Source of the DNA: Terrabacter sp040702505 | GTDB taxonomy: Bacteria > Actinomycetota > Actinomycetes > Actinomycetales > Dermatophilaceae | Reading direction: 5' to 3' | NCBI RefSeq assembly: GCF_040702505.1 | Contig: NZ_JBFBLC010000004.1 | Coordinates: 310,001 to 374,000 of the forward strand | DNA: 64,000 nucleotides | In this document: positions 32,747 through 40,866 of the stretch, piece after piece | Position numbering within the stretch: the stretch's first letter is position 1 | Layout of the letters: the number at the start of each line of letters is the position of its first letter | The notes under the pieces: model-generated | The model's database searches: none | What the model was told of the DNA's origin: nothing | What the model saw: the letters and a program-made list of their open reading frames with translations, nothing else | Program-made: the position numbers and the translations under genes

Positions 32747-34063
32747 ATGCAACCAACCCCATCAACCACCACGGCACCGCGCGTGCTGGCTCGCGACCTC
32801 GCGTCCGTGACGCCCGGCGAGAGCGCCACGCTCGCCGGCTGGATCCACCGACGCCGCGTCCTCGCGAGCGTCACCTTCCTCGTCCTGCGCGACCGCTCGG
32901 GACTCGCGCAGGTCGTCGTGAAGGACCCCGAGACGGTCGAGCAGCTGACGGCGCTCCCCGAGGAGACGGTCGTCGAGGTGACCGGCACGGTCACCGCCAA
33001 CGCGTCCGCTCCCGGCGGGGTCGAGCTCGTCGACCCCTCGGTCACGCCGCTGACCGAGCCCGCGGTCGCGCCGCCCACCGAGCTGTGGCGCCCGACCTTC
33101 GGGGCAGGGCTGCCCACCCACCTCGACCACGCGGCGGTGACGCTGCGACACCCGCGCCACCGTGCCGCCTGGCAGCTGGCCAGCGCGTCGATGCGCGGAT
33201 TCCGTTCTGCGCTGGGCGCGCTCGACTTCACCGAGATCGCCACGCCCAAGCTCGTCGGCACTGCCACCGAGTCCGGTGCCAACGTCTTCACCGTCGACTA
33301 CTTCGGCCGCACCGCCTACCTCGCGCAGAGCCCACAGCTGTACAAGCAGATGCTCGTCGGGGTCTTCGAGCGTGTCTTCGAGGTCGGTCCGGTGTTCCGC
33401 GCCGAGCCGCACGACACCGTGCGTCACCTCGCGCAGTACACCTCGCTCGACGCCGAGCTCGGCTTCGTCCGCGACCACCGGGACGTGCTGGCGGTGCTGC
33501 GCCAGGCCGTCGCCGGGATGGTCGCAGAAATCGGGGAGTATGCCGCCGACGCCGCTGCGCTCCTGGGCGTGCAGCTGCCGACGGTGCCTGAGGAGTTCCC
33601 CGTCATCCACTTCCGCGACGCCCTCGCCCGGGTCGGCGCGGACCCGGACGAGCCGGACCTCAGCCCCGCGCACGAGCGCGCGCTCAGCGAGTGGGCCAAG
33701 ACGGCATACGGCTCGGACTTCCTTGCGGTGGAGGGCTATCCGATGACCAAGCGTCCCTTCTACACGCATCCGCAGCCCGGCGACGAGCGGTGGAGCAACA
33801 GCTTCGACCTGCTCTTCCGGGGGCTCGAGCTGACGACCGGCAGCCAGCGCCTGCACCGTCCCTCGGACTATGCGGCAGCGATGGCGCGCACGGGCACCGA
33901 CCCCTCGCTTCTCGCTGGCTACCTGGACGCCTTCGCCCACGGCATGCCGCCGCACGGGGGTTTCGCCATCGGCCTGGAACGGTGGGTGGGACGCCTCACC
34001 GGCGCCGAGAACATCCGCGAGGTCACGCTCTTCCCGCGTGACCTGCACCGGCTGGCACCCTGA
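32747..34063 (+). CDS. aspS: aspartyl-tRNA synthetase, archaeal type, probably non-discriminating
   Basis: The 438-residue class IIb synthetase has an N-terminal OB-fold anticodon domain (AGWIHRRR) and a catalytic core with motif 1 (GALDFTEIATPKL), the Asp-binding AQSPQLYKQM, motif 2 (FEVGPVFRAEPHDTVRHLAQ) and motif 3 (GFAIGLERWVGRLTG). It lacks the roughly 100-residue GAD insertion of normal bacterial AspRS (about 590 residues), so it is the archaeal form. His after GWI and the APGG stretch resemble residues linked to non-discriminating AspRS that also charge tRNA-Asn. The ATG at 32747 is 8 nt after GGAGG, which lies in the T-box sequestrator. Confidence 0.88.
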   Translation: MQPTPSTTTAPRVLARDLASVTPGESATLAGWIHRRRVLASVTFLVLRDRSGLAQVVVKDPETVEQLTALPEETVVEVTGTVTANASAPGGVELVDPSVTPLTEPAVAPPTELWRPTFGAGLPTHLDHAAVTLRHPRHRAAWQLASASMRGFRSALGALDFTEIATPKLVGTATESGANVFTVDYFGRTAYLAQSPQLYKQMLVGVFERVFEVGPVFRAEPHDTVRHLAQYTSLDAELGFVRDHRDVLAVLRQAVAGMVAEIGEYAADAAALLGVQLPTVPEEFPVIHFRDALARVGADPDEPDLSPAHERALSEWAKTAYGSDFLAVEGYPMTKRPFYTHPQPGDERWSNSFDLLFRGLELTTGSQRLHRPSDYAAAMARTGTDPSLLAGYLDAFAHGMPPHGGFAIGLERWVGRLTGAENIREVTLFPRDLHRLAP

Positions 34064-34256
34064 CGACAGGAAGTGATCGGCGGATCCACAGCCAGTGAGT
34101 CGGCGTGTCGAGTTGCATGTGGCGGATTCGTTGATCCGTTCGCTTCCCCTCCAGTCACAACTGCCCCTAGTGTTGCTTCTTGCACCTGCGTGCAGTTTCG
34201 CCGGAGGGGAAGCCGTCGACGCGCGGGTGCAACCCACCGAAGATCGGGGTCAATAC
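34064..34256 (+). promoter_or_regulatory. leader of the HTH gene
   Basis: No gene is visible in this 193-bp gap. A candidate -10 TAGTGT lies at 34168-34173, which would give an untranslated leader near 80 nt before the HTH gene. Longer in-frame starts from 34095 would add an implausible hydrophobic segment and are rejected. Confidence 0.35.
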
Positions 34257-34457
34257 ATGTCGAACGAGCGTCAGCTGGGTGAGGTGCGTTTCCTCACCGT
34301 CGCCGAAGTCGCCTCGATCATGCGGGTGTCGAAGATGACCGTCTACCGGCTCGTCCACGGCGGGGACCTTCCCGCAGTGCGGGTCGGGCGGTCGTTCCGG
34401 GTTCCGGAGGACGCAGTGCACAAGTACCTCCAGACCTCCTACATCGACACCGCGTGA
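34257..34457 (+). CDS. excisionase/MerR-type helix-turn-helix protein (conserved actinobacterial)
   Basis: The 66-residue protein is almost entirely one winged-helix domain: FLTVAEVASIMRVSKMTVYR, then LVHGGDLPAVRVGRSFRVPE and a short C-terminal helix. It matches the small HTH protein that in Mycobacterium (Rv0500A) and Streptomyces stands just before the bS22 gene. Despite the excisionase label there is no integrase nearby; it is a chromosomal housekeeping DNA-binding protein, with unknown targets. A strong hairpin follows it. Confidence 0.88.
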   Translation: MSNERQLGEVRFLTVAEVASIMRVSKMTVYRLVHGGDLPAVRVGRSFRVPEDAVHKYLQTSYIDTA

Positions 34458-34473
34458 CGGCAGCGTCACCACG

Positions 34474-34520
34474 CACCGAGGGGGCGGCCACGACCGAGAG
34501 GTCCGGCCGCCCCCTCGGTG
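34474..34520 (+). terminator. hairpin terminator after the HTH gene
   Basis: CACCGAGGGGGCGGCC (34474-34489) and its perfect complement ending at 34520 form a 16-bp stem with a 15-nt loop, 17 bp after the stop codon. Confidence 0.85.
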
Positions 34521-34575
34521 TGACGTGACGGACCGGTCGCCGCCTGTGGGGGCCGGTGGGCGAACCGTCGCGCTT

Positions 34576-34605
34576 TTGGGGTAGGGGCCCGGCACGCGCT
34601 AGGGT
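34576..34605 (+). promoter_or_regulatory. promoter of the bS22 gene
   Basis: TTGGGG (34576-34581) and TAGGGT (34600-34605) are 18 bp apart and fit -35 and -10 elements. Transcription from here would give a leader of about 100 nt before the ATG at 34712, which has a Shine-Dalgarno AAGGA. Confidence 0.45.
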
Positions 34606-34711
34606 GTGGAGCCTGTTCGGCTCGTGAAGTTCGACCTACCCTTCTCCGAGGTGTGTCGACGCAGGTCGGCACCAGCTCAGTTCAAGGACACGTCTCACGA
34701 CAAGGACAACC

Positions 34712-34810
34712 ATGGGTTCTGTCATCAAGAAGCGCCGCAAGCGGATGGCGAAGAAGAAGCACCGCAAGCTGCTGCGCAAGACGCGCCACCAGCGTCGCAA
34801 CAAGAAGTGA
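34712..34810 (+). CDS. small ribosomal protein bS22 (AURKAIP1/COX24 domain)
   Basis: This 32-residue, highly basic protein, MGSVIKKRRKRMAKKKHRKL then LRKTRHQRRNKK, is too short for most gene callers but matches the actinobacterial bS22 protein that binds the 30S subunit near the decoding centre. AAGGA lies 5 nt before the ATG. The order HTH, bS22, epimerase, acyltransferase is the same as Rv0500A to Rv0502 in Mycobacterium. Confidence 0.93.
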   Translation: MGSVIKKRRKRMAKKKHRKLLRKTRHQRRNKK

Positions 34811-35084
34811 CCTGACCAGCTCAGGAACCAGCGGCACCAGCCCGCACGCTCTCGACCCTCACCACGGTGGGGGTCGTTCGCGTTCCCGGGCACCTGTCCC
34901 GGCGAGAGGCTCGCCACATCCCCGCTCGGTGCAGTGCGCGCCCCCGCGGATCCCCAGGTCGCTCTGTAGGCTGCGACGTGCGGGGGTGAGACCTCTCCTC
35001 CGCCGCTGACCGGCACGACGGGCGAGCAGCGGAAGCGAGTCCCCGCTTCCCTCGACGCCCACCGACCGACGACAGGAGGATCCG
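34811..35084 (+). other. intergenic region with bS22 terminator
   Basis: No gene is seen in this 274-bp gap. A hairpin CGACCCTCACC-AC-GGTGGGGGTCG at 34853-34876 (one G-T pair) followed by TTCGCG is the likely terminator of bS22. The remainder should carry the epimerase promoter; an AGGAGGA ribosome-binding site precedes the ATG at 35085. Confidence 0.55.
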
Positions 35085-36128
35085 ATGGCCAAGGTCGTCC
35101 TCGTCACTGGTGTGTCCCGGTATCTCGGAGGTCTCTTCGCGCGCCGGCTGTCCAGCGACCCCTCCGTCGAACGGATCCTCGGCGTCGACGTCGTGCCGCC
35201 CCGCCACTCCATCGGCCGGGCCGAGTTCGTGCGCGCGGACATCCGGAACCCGATGATCGGTCGCATCATGGCGCAGGCCGCCGTCGACACCGTGGTGCAC
35301 ATGAACGTCATCGCCACCCCGCGCGACACCGGCGGCCGGGTGACGCAGAAGGAGATCAACGTCATCGGCACGATGCAGCTGCTCGCTGCGTGCCAGAAGT
35401 CCGAGTCGGTCAGCCGACTCGTCGTCAAGTCCTCCGCCGCCGTCTACGGCTCCTCGCCGCGCGACCCGGCGATGTTCAGCGAGGACATGAACCCCAAGAC
35501 CCTCCCGCGCACCGGCTTCGGCAAGGACTCCGTCGAGGTCGAGGGTTACGTACGCGGCTTCTCCCGTCGCCGTCCCGACGTCGAGATCACCATGCTGCGC
35601 CTGGCCAACGTCGTCGGCCCCGAGGTCCGCACGGCCCTCACCGACTACTTCGCCCTGCCCGTCGTCCCCGTCCCGCTGGGCTACGACGCGCGGTTCCAGC
35701 TCGTCCACGAGGACGATGCGACGGCCGCGATGATCCGCGCGACCACCGGTCCCGCCGCCGGCATCGTCAACGTCGCCGGCGACGGCTTCGTCACGGTCAC
35801 CCAGTGCACGGCGATCGCCCGCCGCCCCGTGGTGCCCGTCCCGCTGCCGGCAGCCGGGGTGCTCGGCACCGTGGTGCGCCGCAGCGGCCTGGCCGACTTC
35901 TCCTCCGACCAGCTGACCTTCCTCGCGTTCGGTCGCGGGCTCGACACCGGCCGTATGCGCACCGTCCTCGGCTTCGAGCCCCGCTTCACCACCCGGGCGG
36001 CCTTCGAGGACTACGCCCACCACCTCGCTCCCGTCCTCCCCGGTGTCGGTGGGGTCGACGGTGTCACCGAGGTGGCCGGCGGCACCGCTTCAGCCCTCTC
36101 CCGCGTCTTCGACAGGATCCAGCCGTGA
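35085..36128 (+). CDS. NAD-dependent epimerase/dehydratase family protein
   Basis: The 347-residue extended SDR starts MAKVVLVTGVSRYLGGLFAR, where the usual TGxxGxxG is TGVSRYLGG, and has RADIRNP, SSAAVYGSS and LRLANVVGPEV. The normal YxxxK catalytic pair is not obvious: FGKDSVEVEGY occupies that region, so catalysis may differ from sugar epimerases. It corresponds in position and sequence to mycobacterial Rv0501 (called galE2). It is coupled to the acyltransferase by a GTGA overlap, suggesting a joint lipid or cell-envelope role. Confidence 0.86.
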   Translation: MAKVVLVTGVSRYLGGLFARRLSSDPSVERILGVDVVPPRHSIGRAEFVRADIRNPMIGRIMAQAAVDTVVHMNVIATPRDTGGRVTQKEINVIGTMQLLAACQKSESVSRLVVKSSAAVYGSSPRDPAMFSEDMNPKTLPRTGFGKDSVEVEGYVRGFSRRRPDVEITMLRLANVVGPEVRTALTDYFALPVVPVPLGYDARFQLVHEDDATAAMIRATTGPAAGIVNVAGDGFVTVTQCTAIARRPVVPVPLPAAGVLGTVVRRSGLADFSSDQLTFLAFGRGLDTGRMRTVLGFEPRFTTRAAFEDYAHHLAPVLPGVGGVDGVTEVAGGTASALSRVFDRIQP

Positions 36129-37912
36129 CCGCCGAGACCCACGACGCCCGGAACGCCACGGACCACCAGCCCGGCGATGCCCCGTCCACCGGAGCCACGG
36201 CGCCCGGGAGCGACGGCTCGTCGACTCGCGAGGCGGCCGCGAAGAAGACAGCAGCCAAGAAGGCGACGGCCAAGAGGACGACTCCGAAGAAGTCGACGGT
36301 CAAGAAGTCGACTGCGAAGGCGTCGAAGTCGGCGGCGAAGAAGGCGAGCACGACGGTCGCCACGGCGGCGGAGACGCCGGCGAAGAGCACCGCGGCCAAG
36401 ACGGCGTCCGCCTCGTCGAAGCCGGCCGGCGGTGCCTTCGCCGCGGGGGCGGCTCGCGCCTCGGGGGAGCGGCGCCGGCGCAGCGGAACGCCCCTGCTGC
36501 CGCCCTCACCCGTCGAGGTCAGTGCCGCCCGGCGCGACCTCACCGGCTCGGCCCCGGATTCCCGAGGGGACGGCCTCGTCGAGACCGACGAGATCATCGA
36601 GTCCGCTGCGATGACGGAGGGACCCACCGAGCCGGAGTCGACTGTGCGCCCCGGTCGCCCGGTCCGCCCGAGCCGCCAGGAACCAGCGGCCACCGGGACA
36701 CCCGCAGACCTGCCGGCAGACCTGCCCGCCGAGCCGACCCCGGCCAGGACCCGACCCACCCGCGCCTCCGTCCGCTCGACCCGGCGCTCGGCGACCGGAG
36801 CCCCGACCCGGCTACGAGCCGTCCCGCCGGTCGAGGAGGGCGCGGCGAGCGCCACGACGCGGCGCGAGGCAGCCACCCGGCATACGGCCTCGGAGGGCGA
36901 AGCCGGCTGGGAGCAGGCGCTCGCCGCCCTGCAGTCCCGAGCGGCCAAGCTGGTCGGATCCGCGCTCGAGGGAACCGAGCTGTCCCAGGAGGCTCGCCCG
37001 GGCCCGGCCGAGCTCGTCGACCTCGCGGTCAACGTGCTGCGCGCCGCCGCAGGCTCCGCCGGGGTGCCGGCCGAGGACGTCGAACGCCAGGTGGCCGAGA
37101 CCCTCGCCTACCTGAGGCGCCGGCTGAGCGGTGACTACGTCGTCGACGAGTTCGGCTTCGACGAGGACTACACCGTCAACGTGCACCTGCCGCTGCTGCG
37201 GCCGCTCTACCGGAGCTGGTTCCGGGTCGAGGTGCGCGGCATCGAGAACATCCCCGACGTCGGCGGCGCCCTCGTGGTCGGCAACCACTCCGGCACCATC
37301 GCGCTCGACTCGCTGATGACCCAGGTGGCCGTCTACGACGAGCACCCGAAGCACCGACACCTGCGGATGCTCGGGGCCGACCTCGTCTTCCAGACGCCGT
37401 TCATCGGGACCATGGCGCGGCGGTCGGGCACCACCCTGGCGGCCAACACGGACGCCGAGCGGCTGCTCGACAGTGGGGCGCTCGTCGGGGTCTGGCCCGA
37501 GGGGTTCAAGGGAGTCGGCAAGCCGTTCAGCGAGCGCTACAAGCTGCAGCGCTTCGGCCGCGGCGGCTTCGTGTCGGCGGCGCTGCGGGCCGGGGTCCCG
37601 ATCGTCCCGGTGTCGATCGTGGGCGCCGAGGAGATCTACCCGATCCTCGGCAACATGCCGGCGGTCGCACGCCTGCTCGGGCTGCCCTACGCCCCCATCA
37701 CCCCGACCTTCCCCCTGCTCGGACCCCTCGGCCTCGTGCCGCTGCCGAGCAAGTGGCTCATCGAGTTCGGGCCGCCCATCGACACCTCGAGCTTCGGGCC
37801 GGAGGCGGCGGACGACCCCATGCTCGTCTTCGACCTGACCGACCAGGTGCGCGAGACCATCCAGCAGACGCTCTACAGCCTGCTGATGCAGCGCAGGTCC
37901 GTCTTCCTCTGA
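36125..37912 (+). CDS. lysophospholipid acyltransferase (PlsC-like) with lysine-rich N-terminal extension
   Basis: The 595-residue protein has its PlsC-type acyltransferase domain in the last 240 residues: VVGNHSGTIALDSL (acyl-acceptor histidine and aspartate), LGADLVFQTPFIG, VGVWPEGFKGVGKPF and VPVSIVGAEE. The first 330 residues are low-complexity: an AAKK/TVKKSTAK-rich block at about 36-90 like histone H1, then Pro/Arg-rich linker. Rv0502 of Mycobacterium has only the enzymatic part. The start GTG overlaps the epimerase stop. The basic region could bind acidic lipids or nucleic acid. Confidence 0.85.
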   Translation: MTAETHDARNATDHQPGDAPSTGATAPGSDGSSTREAAAKKTAAKKATAKRTTPKKSTVKKSTAKASKSAAKKASTTVATAAETPAKSTAAKTASASSKPAGGAFAAGAARASGERRRRSGTPLLPPSPVEVSAARRDLTGSAPDSRGDGLVETDEIIESAAMTEGPTEPESTVRPGRPVRPSRQEPAATGTPADLPADLPAEPTPARTRPTRASVRSTRRSATGAPTRLRAVPPVEEGAASATTRREAATRHTASEGEAGWEQALAALQSRAAKLVGSALEGTELSQEARPGPAELVDLAVNVLRAAAGSAGVPAEDVERQVAETLAYLRRRLSGDYVVDEFGFDEDYTVNVHLPLLRPLYRSWFRVEVRGIENIPDVGGALVVGNHSGTIALDSLMTQVAVYDEHPKHRHLRMLGADLVFQTPFIGTMARRSGTTLAANTDAERLLDSGALVGVWPEGFKGVGKPFSERYKLQRFGRGGFVSAALRAGVPIVPVSIVGAEEIYPILGNMPAVARLLGLPYAPITPTFPLLGPLGLVPLPSKWLIEFGPPIDTSSFGPEAADDPMLVFDLTDQVRETIQQTLYSLLMQRRSVFL

Positions 37913-38001
37913 CGCCACCGCCCCCACTGCCCCACTGACCTCGCCACGTGGCGGCAGCGTGAGCCCGCGTCAGCCCATCACCGTGGCCGGCGCGGGTGCA
38001 C

Positions 38002-39333
38002 TCAGGGCAGCAGCTGGGTGGGCAGCAGTGTGGTCGGAAGCGTCGTGGGGAGCAGGCCCGTCGGGAGCTTGGGCACGCTCAAGGTCACCGAGGGGACCGG
38101 GATCGTCGCACCGGGCAACGTGACACCGCCACCACCCACTCCGATGGTCGAGGACGTCACGCCGACCCCCGGCAGGCTCACGGTCGCGCCCGGCACGGTC
38201 AAGCCGCCCCCGCCGACGCCCACCGAGGAGGTGCCGACCCCGACGGTGGGCAGGTTGACGGCACCGCCCGGTACGGGAACCGCGCCCGCGCCTGATCCGC
38301 CGGGGACCGGCAGCCCGTCGGGTGCGGTCGTCGTGGCTGCGGGCGGGCGGGCGGAGGTGGCGGCCGGTGCGGAGCTGCCCGGGCTCGCCGGGCCGGCGCC
38401 GGCGCCTGCCGTCGTCGGCGGTGCCGGCGTGCCGCTCGTCCGGGTGCCGGGACGCGCGCTTCCTCGGAGGCCGGCCAGGGCGTCGCGCGCCTGCGCGGCG
38501 CGGTCGCCGCACGTGGCACAGGAGGCCAGCTCGTGCAGTGTCGCGGCGTCACCGGAGCCGAGGGCGTCACGCAGGCGCTGCCAGGCCGGAAGCGAGCCGG
38601 TCGGGACGCGCGGACGCATCGCATCCACCTGCGGGATGGCGCGGGCGTAGAAGTCGGCCAGCTGGGACAGGGCCTCGGGGCGGCTCTCGGTGCGGTAGAC
38701 CTCGACGAGGATGGTCTGCGCGCGCCCGACGGCGTCGGTGGCCGAGTCGTATGCCGTGTCGAGGTCGTGGGCGGACGGGCTGCCCTGGTCGAGCAGGTCG
38801 CGGGCGTCGCTGATGTGCTCCTGCGCCTGGGCGAGGTAGGTCAGGCCCTCGTCGTAGCGGGAGCCGGCCAGCTGCACGGCGGCCCGGTCGAGCAGCTGCT
38901 TGACGCCGTAGAGCGCGTCGCCCGGCACGGCCGAGCGCGACGCCGCGCCGAGTGCCCCACCGACCACGAGGATGCCGGCGGCCACCGCGGCGAGGAGCTT
39001 GAGCGGGCGGGCCGCGACGCGCAGCACCGACACGGTGCCTCCGCGGCTCTCGTCCCCGGCCTTGGGGTCGGCCTCGGTGCCATGGTGGGAGTCCGGCGTC
39101 GCAGGAGGAAGCGTGAGCACGGCAGCCGTCGGCCCGTCGGCGGCGGGGTCGTCGGCGAGCAGGCGGGCCCGCAGGTCGGAGACGAACTCGGCTCGCGGGG
39201 CGAGGCCGGCCTGGTCGACTGCCTGCACGGCGTGCAGCACGGCGACGAGCTCGAGGATGCCCGGCTCGCTGACGTCGCCGCCCTCGAGGGCGCGCTGCAG
39301 CAGCTGGCCGTCGGCGTTGGCACCGAGGTCCAT
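38002..39333 (-). CDS. DUF5667-type membrane protein, probable anti-sigma partner (RsbN-like)
   Basis: The 443-residue protein has a cytoplasmic N terminus of about 105 residues, one membrane helix (LKLLAAVAAGILVVGGALGA), an extracytoplasmic helical domain (VPGDALYGVKQLLDRAAVQL onward) typical of DUF5667 and a C-terminal Pro/Ser tail with two repeats of VGVGGGG and VPGAT type. It follows the BldN-like sigma gene, as rsbN follows bldN in Streptomyces, where RsbN is the membrane anti-sigma factor. GGGAGG precedes the ATG at 39333. Confidence 0.78.
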   Translation of the reverse strand: MDLGANADGQLLQRALEGGDVSEPGILELVAVLHAVQAVDQAGLAPRAEFVSDLRARLLADDPAADGPTAAVLTLPPATPDSHHGTEADPKAGDESRGGTVSVLRVAARPLKLLAAVAAGILVVGGALGAASRSAVPGDALYGVKQLLDRAAVQLAGSRYDEGLTYLAQAQEHISDARDLLDQGSPSAHDLDTAYDSATDAVGRAQTILVEVYRTESRPEALSQLADFYARAIPQVDAMRPRVPTGSLPAWQRLRDALGSGDAATLHELASCATCGDRAAQARDALAGLRGSARPGTRTSGTPAPPTTAGAGAGPASPGSSAPAATSARPPAATTTAPDGLPVPGGSGAGAVPVPGGAVNLPTVGVGTSSVGVGGGGLTVPGATVSLPGVGVTSSTIGVGGGGVTLPGATIPVPSVTLSVPKLPTGLLPTTLPTTLLPTQLLP

Positions 39334-39588
39334 CTCGTCCTCCCCTCTCGTTCCGTCGGGATGTCGTGTCGTTCGTCGCTGCTGGCTCTCGGGGCCCTCG
39401 TCACCGCCTTCGCGGCTTCGGCACCCCGGTCTGCGAGCGGCACGGGTGCTGGGGAACACCCGGGACGACACGGCATACGGCGAGGGGTTCCGCGGTCGCG
39501 CCGTTCGGCACGCCGTGGCGGGGACCGGTCCCACTCGTGTCGGTCCCACGCCATGAGAACGACGAGGGTGCGGGCCGGGTTACGGGGG
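39334..39588 (-). promoter_or_regulatory. leader of the anti-sigma gene with BldN-like promoter
   Basis: No gene is seen in this 255-bp gap. On the minus strand CGTAAC (39584-39579) and CGTTCT (39561-39556) are 17 bp apart, resembling the CGTAAC and CGTTGA elements reported for sigma-BldN promoters in Streptomyces. The resulting leader would be about 215 nt. A GTATGCCG copy lies at 39471. Confidence 0.35.
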
Positions 39589-40446
39589 TCACAGCTCGAC
39601 CCCATCGAGCAGCTTGCGCAGTGCCCGGGTGGCGCGCAGCTGGAGCTGCTTCACGGCGCCCTCGGACTTGCCGAGCACCCGGGCGGTGTCGGCGAGACTG
39701 AGGCCCTGGAGGAAGCGCAACGTGATGCACTCCGCCTGGTCGGGGCCGAGCTGCTTGATCGCGGCGACGAGCCGTTCGTCACGCAACCGGGTCAGCACCT
39801 CGGTGTCGGGTGCGTCGACGCGCTCGTCGGCGTCGCGCATGTCGGCGGTGGCGACCTCGAAGCGGAAGCGCGCCGACTTCACGTGGTCGGCGATGAGGTT
39901 GCGGGCGATGGTCACGAACCACGCGGCGATGTCCTTGCCCTGCCACGTGAAGGAGTCGATGCGGCGCATCGCCCGGATGAACGTCTCCGACGTGAGGTCC
40001 TCGGCCAGGGCGCGGTTGGCCACCCGGACGAGCACGTAGCGGAAGATCGTGTCGACGTAGAGGTCGTAGAGCTGGGCGAAGGCCTCCTTGTCGCCCTGCT
40101 GCGCCAGGTGCACGAGCGCCGCGACGCGCCGCTGCGCGTCGGACTCCTGCTCGAGCGGCCGCGGTCCCGGACCGCCGGCCCCGGTCCGGGCGAGCTCCAC
40201 GCCGCCGAAGCCCTCGTCGGCGAGCGAGGCCCACAGCGCGTCCAGGGCCGAGCGCCAGGTCGGGGGGCCGGGCAGGACCGGGCCGTATGCCGGCACGCCG
40301 CCGCCCGCAGCCACGTGGGCGGTCGCGGTCGCCGGGACCAGAGCGGGAAGGTGGAGCGCGGCGCGCGCGAGTCGTCCCCGCGCCGGGGCCTTTCCCGGGG
40401 CGGGAACCGGTCGGGGCCTCGAGGCCGGCGTCCTGTTCGCGCGCAT
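39589..40446 (-). CDS. bldN: ECF RNA polymerase sigma factor, BldN-like
   Basis: The 285-residue protein has region 2 (AFAQLYDLYVDTIFRYVLVR, TSETFIRAM) and region 4 (LGPDQAECITLRFLQGLSLA, VLGKSEGAVKQLQLRATRAL) near its C terminus. An N-terminal extension of about 115 residues, rich in Pro/Ala, matches the pro-sequence removed from BldN in Streptomyces. The location near rex-hemACD and before a DUF5667 gene is as in Streptomyces. CACACT lies 13 nt before the ATG. What the sigma factor controls here is unknown. Confidence 0.88.
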   Translation of the reverse strand: MRANRTPASRPRPVPAPGKAPARGRLARAALHLPALVPATATAHVAAGGGVPAYGPVLPGPPTWRSALDALWASLADEGFGGVELARTGAGGPGPRPLEQESDAQRRVAALVHLAQQGDKEAFAQLYDLYVDTIFRYVLVRVANRALAEDLTSETFIRAMRRIDSFTWQGKDIAAWFVTIARNLIADHVKSARFRFEVATADMRDADERVDAPDTEVLTRLRDERLVAAIKQLGPDQAECITLRFLQGLSLADTARVLGKSEGAVKQLQLRATRALRKLLDGVEL

Positions 40447-40541
40447 TGTGGACAGTGTGACTGAACGGCGCCCTCGATGGGACCCCTGCAAGGTTTTGTG
40501 GCGCAGTCGACGTCACCCTGCGCGGCGCGGGCACCCGTGCC

Positions 40542-40547
40542 TACAGT
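40542..40547 (+). promoter_or_regulatory. -10 element, leaderless promoter of the glutaredoxin-like gene
   Basis: TACAGT matches TANNNT and begins 13 nt before the ATG at 40555 with no Shine-Dalgarno in between. Confidence 0.5.
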
Positions 40548-40554
40548 GGTCGGT

Positions 40555-40827
40555 ATGACGACTGAGCACCTGTCGCAGGCCGCGAGCCCGCGGGTCGTGC
40601 TGCTCGGCAGGCCCGGCTGCCACCTCTGCGAGGAGGCGCGGGCCGTCGTCGAGCGGGTCACCGCCGAGCTCGGGGTGGCCTGGGAGGAGCGCTCGGTCGA
40701 CGAGAACCCGGAGCTGCTCAAGCGCTACGCGGAGCAGATCCCCGTCACCTTCGTCGACGGGCGCCGACACGACTTCTGGCGGGTCGACGAGGGGCGTCTG
40801 CGGGCGGCGTTGGGACCACCTGCCTGA
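40555..40827 (+). CDS. glutaredoxin family thiol-disulfide protein
   Basis: The 90-residue protein is one thioredoxin-fold domain: VVLLGRPGCHLCEEARAVVE with a CHLC redox pair, and IPVTFVDGRR with the cis-proline. Such short proteins occur just upstream of the rex/hemA cluster in mycobacteria (Rv0508) and streptomycetes. It probably reduces disulfides with mycoredoxin-like chemistry; the partner is unknown. It is followed by the Rex-regulated promoter, so it is not part of the heme operon. Confidence 0.85.
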   Translation: MTTEHLSQAASPRVVLLGRPGCHLCEEARAVVERVTAELGVAWEERSVDENPELLKRYAEQIPVTFVDGRRHDFWRVDEGRLRAALGPPA

Positions 40828-40866
40828 TCGCCGTCCGCTATGCCGTGGTAGGCGGCCGAAGTCAAC

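Noticed and set aside
34257..34457. Excisionase gene as sign of a prophage or integrative element
   Set aside because: No integrase, att repeats or phage genes are nearby, and the gene stands in the conserved chromosomal HTH-bS22 order.
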